Origin: Candidimonas nitroreducens
GTDB taxonomy: Bacteria > Pseudomonadota > Gammaproteobacteria > Burkholderiales > Burkholderiaceae_B
Direction of reading: 5' to 3'
Length of the DNA stretch: 64,000 nt
Assembly: GCF_002209565.1 (NCBI RefSeq)
Contig: NZ_NJIH01000009.1
Location: forward strand, 1-64,000
Part shown: in pieces, positions 30,350 to 39,180 of the stretch
How the letters are laid out: every line of letters starts with the position of its first letter
How positions within the stretch are numbered: position 1 is the first letter of the stretch
Translations under genes and position numbers: made by a program
Notes under the pieces: generated by a model
Told to the model about the DNA's origin: nothing
What the model saw: only the letters and a program-made list of their open reading frames with translations
Database searches by the model: none

Positions 30350-30504
30350 CGGCTGGGCTTGCCGGTTTAGTGCCGGGCGTTGGTTGCCTGATCTTTATCT
30401 TTGTGTCTTTCTGGGCCTGGCTTCTTTCTTGATCTTGTTTATTGCTCGCGCCGTGGACTGTCTGAGTGGGGTGGCTGCGTCGGTATCCGGCTCTTGACCC
30501 GCGC

Positions 30505-30729
30505 CGTGGGCGGCCCGGGCGGGGCAGCTCCATCGGCTCGGCCCCGGCCCTGCGGCCCGGGGCTACCGGCGGTCGAGGCCCGTTTCGGGGCGAGCGCGAA
30601 ACTCGGGCGGCGGTCAGCCCCCCAGGCTGACCGCAAGCGTCGCCCTCAAACAGTCGCGCTCTTGCATCCCCGAAACGAACCTCGTCCGCCGCGGCCTCAA
30701 AGTCGCTCGCCCCACCCGGGCCGCCCACG
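30505..30729. repeat. 225-nt multi-stem folded intergenic element
   Basis: This 489-nt gap has no supported gene but a remarkable fold. The outer stem is 30505-30524 with 30710-30729 (19 of 20 pairs). Inside are 30568-30578 with 30680-30690 (10 of 11), 30581-30590 with 30668-30677 (10 of 10), 30592-30598 with 30655-30661 (7 of 7) and 30605-30609 with 30641-30645. The apical hairpin is 30610-30634 with a perfect 10-bp stem. A side hairpin pairs 30541-30547 with 30557-30563. The symmetry is too extensive for chance. It could be a mobile repetitive element, a structured RNA or a DNA cruciform. Confidence 0.7.
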
Positions 30730-30838
30730 ACGCTTGACGGTGGCGTGGTCTGCGGGCTGGGGGCGGTGGGCTTCTGTCGGGCTACCCTTGTGAATTTCCG
30801 AAGCTTGCTACAGCGGTAGTGGGCTAAAATTTTTTCAT

Positions 30839-31753
30839 ATGACTGATCAACTCAAAAAGTATTTGTTTCCCGACCACAGCGTGCGGGTGCAGGCCGCGCG
30901 GCTGGACGAGGCGTGGCGGGCCGGGCTGGCGCATCAATCGTATCCGGCTTGCCTGCAGCAATTGCTGGGCGAGCTGGCGGCGGCTTCGGTGCTGCTGGCG
31001 TCCAACATCAAGTTCCAGGGCTCGCTGGTACTGCAACTGCAGGGCGACGGGCCGGTGGCGCTGATCGTGGTGGAATGCAGCGCGGATCTTTCCATCCGCG
31101 CCACCGCGACCTTGCGCGAGGGCCGCGAGGTGCCCGCCGACGGCACGCTGCAAAGCCTGCTCAATGCCAATGGCCAGGGCCGGTTCGTCGTGGTGCTGGA
31201 TCCGGGCCGCGAGCGGCCCCAGGCGCAGCCCTACCAGGGTGTGGTGCCGCTCGACGGCGACACGGTGGCCGAGGTGCTGGAGCTTTACATGCGCAATTCC
31301 GAGCAACTGGATACGCGCCTGTGGCTGGCCGCCGACGCGCAGCGCTGCGCGGGGCTGCTGGTGCAGCGCATGCCCGGGCAGGAAGGTGCACAGAGCGAGG
31401 CGCTGGACAGCACCTGGGAACGTGCCTGCCACCTGGCGGCCACGGTGCGGGCCGATGAGCTGCTGGATCTGGACACCGACACGCTGATCCACCGCCTGTT
31501 CTGGGACGAGTCGCTGGCCGTACTCGAGCCGCGCGGCATACGCTGGCATTGTCCATGCACGCGCGAACGCGTGGCCGATATGCTGCGCATGCTGGGCCGG
31601 GCGGAAGTCGAAAGCGTACTGGCCGAGCGCGGCCAGGTCGACGTGGCCTGCAATTTTTGCGGCAAGCCTTATCACTTCGATGCCGTGGATTGCGCAAGCC
31701 TGTTCAGGCCGGCGCTGGATACTCCGGCCGAGGACAGCAAGTCGCTGCATTGA
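30839..31753 (+). CDS. hslO: Hsp33 redox-regulated chaperone
   Basis: Holdase chaperone switched on by oxidation, 304 aa, cytoplasmic. The zinc-binding redox switch at the C-terminus is intact: 'CPCTRERV' and 'CNFCGKPYHFD' form the C-x-C...C-x-x-C pattern. Start ATG at 30839. The gene follows the folded element and precedes the TadE-like gene. Confidence 0.95.
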   Translation: MTDQLKKYLFPDHSVRVQAARLDEAWRAGLAHQSYPACLQQLLGELAAASVLLASNIKFQGSLVLQLQGDGPVALIVVECSADLSIRATATLREGREVPADGTLQSLLNANGQGRFVVVLDPGRERPQAQPYQGVVPLDGDTVAEVLELYMRNSEQLDTRLWLAADAQRCAGLLVQRMPGQEGAQSEALDSTWERACHLAATVRADELLDLDTDTLIHRLFWDESLAVLEPRGIRWHCPCTRERVADMLRMLGRAEVESVLAERGQVDVACNFCGKPYHFDAVDCASLFRPALDTPAEDSKSLH

Positions 31754-32151
31754 CGTGCGGCTTGATGTCGCCGGGCGCTGGCTGTTGTTAGCTTGGTGCG
31801 GTGTGCCGCCTGTGGCAGGCCGCTCTTCGCCGAGCGTTCCCCCCAATACTCCGGGTGCGCCAGAAGTTCGCTGCTTACAGCTAGTGGGTCCCCGCTGCCT
31901 GCCTCGGGCCGGCCGCCCATAGCCGCGCGTGCGGGGCTGGGCCTTGTGTGCGGCCGCCTATCCAAGCACTATCCACAATCGACTTGGCGGCGGCTTGCGG
32001 GCACACTGGCCGCATGCCAGCCGCCATTTCCCTCCATCGCTTGCGGTGGCCGCGGTTCCCGTCTCGTCCTTGCATAGATCCTAGCGCCTGCACAGGTTCG
32101 TATGCACGGTGCTGTGGCGCCTTAGCTTCGTCTCCCTGGCACGGTCGTGCC
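31754..32151 (+). other. 398-nt region before the TadE-like gene
   Basis: No independent gene seen. The TadE-like reading frame stays open back to 31948, so the protein could be longer, but that extension looks non-coding. The region ends with a perfect 16-bp palindrome, TGGCACG-GT-CGTGCCA at 32137-32152, abutting the proposed start codon. Confidence 0.5.
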
Positions 32152-33153
32152 ATGGCTTCGTGTGCCTCGCGTCGGCGCTTCATGCGTAGGCGCCAGCGCG
32201 GCGCCAGCCTAATCGAATTTTCTTTGGTGGCGGTGCCCATCCTGCTTGCCGGGCTGGGCTGTGTCGAGGTGGCGCGCTGGTTCCAGGTGCGGCAGTTCGC
32301 CGATGTGGCGCTGCTGCAGGCCGCGCGCGCGGGCATTACCGGGCATGCGCGCCCGCAAGCTATCGCGGCGGCCTTCGAACAAGCGCTGCTGCCCTTGTAT
32401 GTTGCGGGTTCGGGGGCTTCCGCCGACAGCCGCATGCGCGCCGAGTTCTCGCGGCGCAGCGCCGCGCTGGGCGACGCACCATGGCGCATCGAGGTGCTCA
32501 ATCCCACGAAGGCGGCTTTTGCCGATTATGCCGATCCCGGGCTTGCCGTAGCCCGCGAAACCGGGCTGGCGGCCATCAATAACGACTATCAGGCCGAGCA
32601 GCACCAGCGCAATCTTGGCCTGGGGCGGCCGCTGGGGCCGGCTTCGGGCCTGACCATATACCAGGCCAATGTGCTGGCCTTGCGCCTTACTTTCCCGTAT
32701 CGCCCTTTAGTGCCCGGCGTGGCCGCTCTGCTGCGCCAGCTGGGCGATCCCGCGGGTTCGTATGCGGCGCGAGCCATGGCCCTGGGCGGCTACCTGCCCA
32801 TGGTGCGCGAACTGCGCCTAGGCATGCAGTCGCACCCGGTCGACTGGCCCAAGGGGCTGGGGGGCAAGATTGTGGCGCAACAGGTGGATGAAGGGGCTGC
32901 GCCCACCGGTCTCAGCATGGCTGCCTGCCATGGCCTATGGTGTCTGGGGCCGACTGGTGCCGGTGGTCTGGCCGAAGGTGCGCAGCCGGAACTTTCCGCC
33001 TGGCCCGAACCGCCGCCGCAAGATGGCGGTGCTGTAGCGCCGGGCGGCGCGCCACAGGGCGGCAGCTCGCCCCCCGATCCCGAGGCACCCGGCTACACGA
33101 TCGAGCCAGCTGATCCTGCCTGCGGCGTCACACTATGCTGTGTGTCCGGCTGA
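32152..33153 (+). CDS. TadE-like pseudopilin family protein (orphan)
   Basis: A 333-aa protein with an N-terminal basic leader and the sequence 'RRQRGASLIEFSLVAVPILL': a Gly-Ala junction (17/18) with Glu at +5 and a hydrophobic helix. This matches the prepilin-peptidase site of TadE/TadF-type minor pilins. The rest has no clear motif, and the C-terminal 80 residues are Pro/Gly/Ala-rich and end in a Cys cluster (CGVTLCCVSG). No tad/flp assembly genes are nearby. The start is uncertain (32152, or 32182 without a clear ribosome site). Confidence 0.6.
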   Translation: MASCASRRRFMRRRQRGASLIEFSLVAVPILLAGLGCVEVARWFQVRQFADVALLQAARAGITGHARPQAIAAAFEQALLPLYVAGSGASADSRMRAEFSRRSAALGDAPWRIEVLNPTKAAFADYADPGLAVARETGLAAINNDYQAEQHQRNLGLGRPLGPASGLTIYQANVLALRLTFPYRPLVPGVAALLRQLGDPAGSYAARAMALGGYLPMVRELRLGMQSHPVDWPKGLGGKIVAQQVDEGAAPTGLSMAACHGLWCLGPTGAGGLAEGAQPELSAWPEPPPQDGGAVAPGGAPQGGSSPPDPEAPGYTIEPADPACGVTLCCVSG

Positions 33154-33231
33154 ACAAGGCCTGTGCGGGCAAAAAAATATCGTGGGAAAAATTCCTTCGG
33201 TATCCACATATGCTCTGGCCGAAATATGTAG

Positions 33232-33260
33232 TTGAGTCCATATGTATTTAAGGGCATAAT
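33232..33260 (+). promoter_or_regulatory. Promoter of the toxin-antitoxin pair
   Basis: TTGAGT (33232-33237), a 17-bp spacer and CATAAT (33255-33260). The toxin ATG begins only 9 nt after the -10, so the mRNA may be leaderless. Repeated ATATG(TA) units at about 33208, 33224 and 33240 could be autoregulatory operators. Confidence 0.6.
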
Positions 33261-33268
33261 TTAATTCC

Positions 33269-33658
33269 ATGCATTGGTCGGTGCTTTTCCATGACGCCTT
33301 CGATTCCGAGTTTCAGGAACTTGCGGAGAGCCTGCAGGACGAATTGCTGGCGCATGCCAGATTGCTGAGCGAATTTGGCCCGAACCTGGGCCGGCCAACC
33401 GTCGATAGCCTGAAAGGCTCCAGGCATGTCAACTTGAAGGAGCTACGATTTAGCTGGGAAGGCGGCGTCTGGCGCATCGCCTTCGCCTTTGATCCCGACC
33501 GGCAGGCGATTCTTCTGGTGGGTGGCGACAAGGGCGGCGCTGGCCAAAGACGGTTCTACAAACGGTTGATTGCCGTTGCCGACCAGCGGCTGGATGAACA
33601 CTTGGCCACACTCGCCGCAGAGAAGGCAAAGGAGCACAAGCGTGGGAAAAAAACTTGA
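33269..33658 (+). CDS. HigB/RelE-superfamily toxin
   Basis: A 129-aa Gp49/HigB-like (DUF891) mRNA interferase. Family motifs include 'DSLKGSRHVNLKELRFSWEG', 'WRIAFAFDPDRQAILLVGGDK' and 'RRFYKRLI'. It is expected to cleave mRNA at the ribosome under stress. Toxin-first order and a 17-nt overlap with the XRE antitoxin gene are typical of higBA. No ribosome site fits in the short leader. Confidence 0.85.
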   Translation: MHWSVLFHDAFDSEFQELAESLQDELLAHARLLSEFGPNLGRPTVDSLKGSRHVNLKELRFSWEGGVWRIAFAFDPDRQAILLVGGDKGGAGQRRFYKRLIAVADQRLDEHLATLAAEKAKEHKRGKKT

Positions 33659-34007
33659 TGACATGATGGCAGCCTTGCCTGCCAAGCGCCGCGCCAGGAT
33701 TGAACGGCGCGCGCAGGAACTCGCCTCGTTGAAAGACTTGCGGCAAGCCGTTGAAAGAACCCAGGTTGACCTGGCTGAAGCCCTGGGCGTCGGGCAAGAT
33801 ACGATTTCTCGCCTCGAGCAGCGCAGTGATATGCTGCTTTCCACCTTGCGGCGCTATGTGGAAGGTATGGGCGGCAAACTTGAACTGGTGGTGCAGTTTC
33901 CCGATCGGCCACCCGTGATCATTGGCCATCTGGCCGCAGAAAAGCCGCTGCCGCGCACATCGACCCGTGGACGGCGGGCATCACGGCCTTCTCATGCCAC
34001 CATGTAG
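33642..34007 (+). CDS. HigA-type XRE antitoxin
   Basis: A 121-aa helix-turn-helix antitoxin. The start is GTG at 33642, with AAGGAG 8 nt upstream inside the toxin gene; the longer open frame lies wholly within the toxin. HTH motif 'QVDLAEALGVGQDTISRLEQ'. It neutralises the toxin and probably represses the promoter at 33232-33260 with it. Confidence 0.85.
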   Translation: MGKKLDDMMAALPAKRRARIERRAQELASLKDLRQAVERTQVDLAEALGVGQDTISRLEQRSDMLLSTLRRYVEGMGGKLELVVQFPDRPPVIIGHLAAEKPLPRTSTRGRRASRPSHATM

Positions 34008-34144
34008 GTGGGCTGCTTTCCGGGAGCCGCTTCGGACTGTTGCTTGGACAAGGAACAGCGCTCCCGCGCTGGCAAGCAGGAAGATGCCGAGCCCGCGTAC
34101 ATTCAGAGACGGCATTAGCGGGTAATGGCTGCTTTTGCCGCTAT

Positions 34145-34480
34145 TCAATTGCCTCTTTGCTGTTCGGGCGAGGCGAGATGCGGGGTTTGTACCGACGGCG
34201 CTTTTTCGTTGGGGGACAGGATCTGGACGAAGATTTCGCCTTCTTTGATCATGCCCAGTTCGCCGCGGGCGCGTTCTTCGATGGCCTGGGTGCCGGATTT
34301 CAGGTCTTGCACTTCGGCCTGCAGCGCGTTGTTGCGCGCGGTCAGCGCGTCGTTGGTGTCGTTCTGGCTGGCCAGCTGCTTCTGCAATTCGTGAACCCGC
34401 TGCCAGCCGCCCTTGCCCCACCAGAGCGGGTACTGGATGATAAGTGTCAGCAGCAGCAGGGCCAGGAACAGCAGTCGCAT
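34145..34480 (-). CDS. ftsB: Cell division protein FtsB (septum formation initiator)
   Basis: A bitopic inner-membrane divisome protein, 111 aa. One N-terminal helix (residues 1-20) is followed by a coiled coil ('LQKQLASQNDTNDALTARNN') and the conserved 'ERARGELGMIKEGEIFVQIL'. It links FtsL and FtsQ at the septum. It follows eno on the same strand with 23 nt between them, the usual pairing. Confidence 0.92.
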   Translation of the reverse strand: MRLLFLALLLLTLIIQYPLWWGKGGWQRVHELQKQLASQNDTNDALTARNNALQAEVQDLKSGTQAIEERARGELGMIKEGEIFVQILSPNEKAPSVQTPHLASPEQQRGN

Positions 34481-34503
34481 GTCAGTTCAGGCGGGCTATT
34501 TGT

Positions 34504-35820
<1,317 letters not shown>

Positions 35821-35954
35821 CTACGCGGCCCGCGCCAGGAGGCCCGGCCGGAAAATCGCTTGAAAGACCCGATTGTACCTGTGCTGGCTGGCGCGGTGCG
35901 GGATCGCGGCGGCAGGCTGTATTATTTTGTATATGGGCGCGGCGCCGGCTGCGT

Positions 35955-36581
35955 TCAGTCTGGGTTGGCGCGTGGCGCCTCGTGGCGCATGCGGGCCTCG
36001 ACCCGATCCAGCATGCCGCCCAGCTGCTGTAGTTCTTCGGCCGTCAGGTCGGCCAGCAGACGCTGTATGAAGGCGGTGCGTCGCGGCATGGTCTGCCTGA
36101 CGAGTTCCGTGCCCGCGGGTGTCAGCCAGACATTGGTCAGGCGGTTGTCCTGCGGGTCGCTGCGGCGCTGCACCCAGCCCAACTGCTCGATGGCCTTCAA
36201 CTGGCGGGTAAGCGCCGCGGGATCCATGCGCAAGGCGTCGGCCAGCTTTTTCTGCGACATGGCGCCGCGCTGGTGCAGCAGTAGCAGCACGCGCCAGCGC
36301 GGCATGGGCTGGCCGATGCTGGCGTCGAAGGCGGCCAGCATGGCCCGGTAGGTACGGCCCAGTTTCTGCATGACGAGAATCTGGGGAAATTCCTCTTCGC
36401 TTGCCGGCGGGTGGCCGGGCATGGCCGGTTGTGGGTCGCTATGCGTCCGGAGCGAGGCAAGAGCCGGCTCTTCGACAGGCCGGGCGGCCCCGCCTGCTTG
36501 TCGGCCCTCTTGCTGCGCGGCCTCGTCCCCGGAGAAGGACGGGGCACGCTCTTCGGACGCTCGCGCAGACATGTGTTTCAT
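35955..36581 (-). CDS. MarR-family transcriptional regulator
   Basis: A 208-aa winged-helix regulator. The MarR domain (residues about 68-195) contains 'MSQKKLADALRMDPAALTRQ' and the wing 'RRSDPQDNRLTNVWLTPAG'. An N-terminal extension of about 60 low-complexity residues is unusual. The start codon overlaps the stop of the DHA2 efflux gene (ATGA); an internal ATG nine nucleotides later has a better GTGGGGGA site. It probably represses its own operon through the palindrome at 38197-38218. Confidence 0.88.
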   Translation of the reverse strand: MKHMSARASEERAPSFSGDEAAQQEGRQAGGAARPVEEPALASLRTHSDPQPAMPGHPPASEEEFPQILVMQKLGRTYRAMLAAFDASIGQPMPRWRVLLLLHQRGAMSQKKLADALRMDPAALTRQLKAIEQLGWVQRRSDPQDNRLTNVWLTPAGTELVRQTMPRRTAFIQRLLADLTAEELQQLGGMLDRVEARMRHEAPRANPD

Positions 36582-38176
36582 TCCCCCACCGGTGCGCTGG
36601 GCTTGACGCCGCGCGACAGGCGTACGGGGGGCACGCGGCGCACCCAGATGAAGGCGATGATGGCTACGAGCAGGGCGAGCGCCACGCCGGAGTGCACCGC
36701 GCCGACCAGCGACTGGCGGGCGGCCTCGAGCAAGGCGGCACCATTCATGCCGGCGTGCTGCATCTGCTGCAGGAAGTCGTGCTGCACCGACAAATTGACC
36801 AGCACTTGCGGATCTTCGAGAGTCTTGAACCACGCGGCCGCCTGGCTGCCCGAGGCGGCCGCGCGCACGCCGCCTATGTAATAGTGCGTAACCAGCGTGC
36901 CGACGATGGCGGTGCCGAGCATGCCGCCTATCATGCGTACCGATTGCAGCAGCGCCGTGGCGATGCCCAGGTGCGAGCGGCCGGCGGTCTCTTGCGCGAA
37001 CACGGTGAGGTTGGGCATGACGAAGCCCAGGCCCAGACCGCCCATGATCATGTACAGCACCATCAGCCAGATGGCTGTGTCCTGATGCATGAACACGATG
37101 CCCAGGCAGGACAGGATCATGAGCAGCAAGCCGGCATACAGCATGTAGTTCGGGCTTGGAATGCGGGTCACGAGGCGCGCGTTGGTGATGCTGCCCACGG
37201 TAATGCACACCACCAGCGGGGTGATGAGCAGGCCGGCGTCTTGCGGGTTGAGGCCGAAGCCGCCCTGCAGCAGCAGCGGCACGTAGAACAGAATGGCGAA
37301 CATGACGAAGCCGACCAGCAGCGACAGCATGAACAGGGCCGCCAGGCTGCGGTTGCGGAACATTTCGAAGGGCAGCAGTGGTTCGGGGCAGCGCTTTTCC
37401 CACCAGATCAGGGCAAGCACCGTGACGACACTGAACAAGCACAGCAGCAGCATCGGGGCGCCCAGGCCATGGGCCGGCAGCAGTTCGACGAACAGCTGCA
37501 GGCTGCCCAGCCCTAGGGCCACCAGCAGCGCGCCGGGCCAGTCCAGCCGTATCTTGCCGGCCTGCATCTGGCGGATCAGCGGCAGGTGGCGCCAGACGAA
37601 CCACAGGCTGAGCGAGCCGATGGGCACGTTGACGAAAAACACCGAGCGCCAGCCTGCGTACTGAGTAAGAAAGCCGCCCAGCGAAGGGCCGACCGCGTTG
37701 GCGATGCCGAAGGCGGCGCTTAGCAGCACCTGCCAGCGCAGGCGCACGTGCGAGTCGGGGAACAGATCGGGAATACAGGCGAAGGCCGTGCCCACCAGCA
37801 TGCCGCCGCCCACGCCCTGCAGGGCGCGGGCCAGCACCAGCTGGAACATGCTCTGCGACATACCGCACAGCACCGAGGCGCCGGTAAAGACGATGATGGA
37901 GGCGATGACGAATTTGCGCCGACCGTAGTAGTCGCCCAGGCGGCCGAAGATGGGCACGGTGATGACCGAGGTCAGCAGATAGGAGGTTGCCACCCAGGCA
38001 TAGAGCTCGAAACCGTTGAGTTCGGCCACGATGGTGGGCAGGGCGGTGCCTACGACGGTCTGATCCACCGCCACCATCATGGTGACAAAACACAATCCCA
38101 GCATGGCCAGCAGCGACTGTCGTACCGACAATACGCGCCCACTGGTGGTCATGCCTGGTGCTGCAACGGGAGCCAT
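36578..38176 (-). CDS. DHA2-family (EmrB/QacA) MFS drug efflux transporter
   Basis: A 532-aa inner-membrane proton antiporter with about 14 helices. Motif A is 'GRLGDYYGRRKF', motif C-like 'GIANAVGPSLGGFL', and TM1 motif D1 'VTMMVAVDQTVVGTALPTI' is diagnostic for DHA2. No membrane-fusion (EmrA) gene is adjacent. It is first in a two-gene operon with the MarR regulator, the standard arrangement for inducible drug export. Confidence 0.92.
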   Translation of the reverse strand: MAPVAAPGMTTSGRVLSVRQSLLAMLGLCFVTMMVAVDQTVVGTALPTIVAELNGFELYAWVATSYLLTSVITVPIFGRLGDYYGRRKFVIASIIVFTGASVLCGMSQSMFQLVLARALQGVGGGMLVGTAFACIPDLFPDSHVRLRWQVLLSAAFGIANAVGPSLGGFLTQYAGWRSVFFVNVPIGSLSLWFVWRHLPLIRQMQAGKIRLDWPGALLVALGLGSLQLFVELLPAHGLGAPMLLLCLFSVVTVLALIWWEKRCPEPLLPFEMFRNRSLAALFMLSLLVGFVMFAILFYVPLLLQGGFGLNPQDAGLLITPLVVCITVGSITNARLVTRIPSPNYMLYAGLLLMILSCLGIVFMHQDTAIWLMVLYMIMGGLGLGFVMPNLTVFAQETAGRSHLGIATALLQSVRMIGGMLGTAIVGTLVTHYYIGGVRAAASGSQAAAWFKTLEDPQVLVNLSVQHDFLQQMQHAGMNGAALLEAARQSLVGAVHSGVALALLVAIIAFIWVRRVPPVRLSRGVKPSAPVGE

Positions 38177-38183
38177 GGAGATG

Positions 38184-38218
38184 CCCTGAACAGGGTAATG
38201 ATTGATAAGTCAACGATT
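38184..38218 (-). promoter_or_regulatory. Candidate MarR operator
   Basis: At 38197-38218 an imperfect palindrome AAT-N2-TTGA-N4-TCAA-N2-ATT overlaps a TTGACT -35-like hexamer on the minus strand. A second palindrome, CCCTG-AA-CAGGG, lies at 38184-38195 beside the efflux gene start. The size and place suit a MarR dimer site. Confidence 0.55.
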
Positions 38219-38510
38219 CTAGCGCCGCGGGCCTGCAAATACAAGGGATAACCCTAGGTGTGCGGCGATACAACAAAGATTTCTCGAGGGCGGGCCTGTG
38301 CGGCGGCGGCCGGTGTTCGGCTCGGGACGGGCCGATTGCAGGCCCGGCCAGAAAGGGTTCGGCGAGGCCTGTTTTGGGGGCGCTGGCAAAATGCAGGGAG
38401 CATGTGGCCAGGCGCCGCGCAGGCGGCGTCGGCGGGCGGAACTGCCCTGTCTGCCGAAGGAGGGGTGCTTTTTCGGAGGGAGGCGCCCTTTTTGGAAGGT
38501 GCCCTTTTTG
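38219..38510. other. Intergenic region with three imperfect tandem repeats
   Basis: No gene supported. At 38457-38510 three units of about 18 nt resemble each other (each a G-rich part, then GTGC or G(C/T)GCCC, then TTTTT). The T-runs lie on the plus strand, so they do not look like a terminator for the minus-strand gene that ends at 38511. Confidence 0.4.
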
Positions 38511-39029
38511 TTACAGCCGCTTCAGGCCACTGCGGTACTGGCGGCCGCGTTCCTGGTAGTGATGGGTGTTTTTGTGCATGCCCTCGATTTCTTCGGGGGA
38601 AAGCTGGCGCGCCACCTTGCCGATGCCGATGACCAGGGAATTGTCGGGTATGTGGCGGCCTTCGGGCACCAGGGCGCCGGCGCCGATGAGGCAGTTGCGG
38701 CCGATGACGGCGTTGTTCAGGATGATGGCCTGCATGCCGACCAGGGAGCCCGCGCCGACGGTACAGCCGTGCAGCATGGCTTGATGGCCGACCGTGACGT
38801 TTTCGGCGATGGTCAGGGGCACGCCCTCGTCCACGTGCAGCACGCTGCCTTCCTGCACATTGCTGCCCGTGCCTATGGTGATGGGCGCGTTGTCGCCGCG
38901 AATGCTGACGTTCGACCAGATGCTGACGCCCGCCGCCAGGCGCACGTCGCCGATGATGTCGGCGCTTTCAAAGATGAAAGTGTCTGGATCGATGCTGGGC
39001 TTGAGGTTCTGGAATTGGTAGATCGCCAT
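38511..39029 (-). CDS. Gamma-carbonic-anhydrase-fold protein (YrdA/PaaY-like)
   Basis: A 172-aa left-handed beta-helix trimer. Hexapeptide repeats run through the protein, with the metal-site histidines in 'GSVLHVDEGVPL' and 'TVGHQAMLHGC'. Relatives act as carbonic anhydrases or, for PaaY, as thioesterases clearing CoA adducts. The following gene is an acyl-CoA-synthetase-like protein, so either role is possible. Confidence 0.88.
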   Translation of the reverse strand: MAIYQFQNLKPSIDPDTFIFESADIIGDVRLAAGVSIWSNVSIRGDNAPITIGTGSNVQEGSVLHVDEGVPLTIAENVTVGHQAMLHGCTVGAGSLVGMQAIILNNAVIGRNCLIGAGALVPEGRHIPDNSLVIGIGKVARQLSPEEIEGMHKNTHHYQERGRQYRSGLKRL

Positions 39030-39180
39030 GCGGATATCCGGTGGAAGAGGGGCGGCGGACTCGCCGCGGCCCCGGGGCCGTGGCGGGGAGCCTGCTTGCC
39101 TGCCGCCGGGCTCGGTAGGCCCTGGGGCTCGATTGTAGCGCGGCCCGAGGCGGCCGCCGCGCCGGCGCGTTATGGTGGTG

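Noticed and set aside
35955-38276. Single 773-codon protein covering the MarR and efflux region
   Set aside because: Only its last 208 codons are MarR; the rest is an out-of-frame reading of the DHA2 transporter gene.
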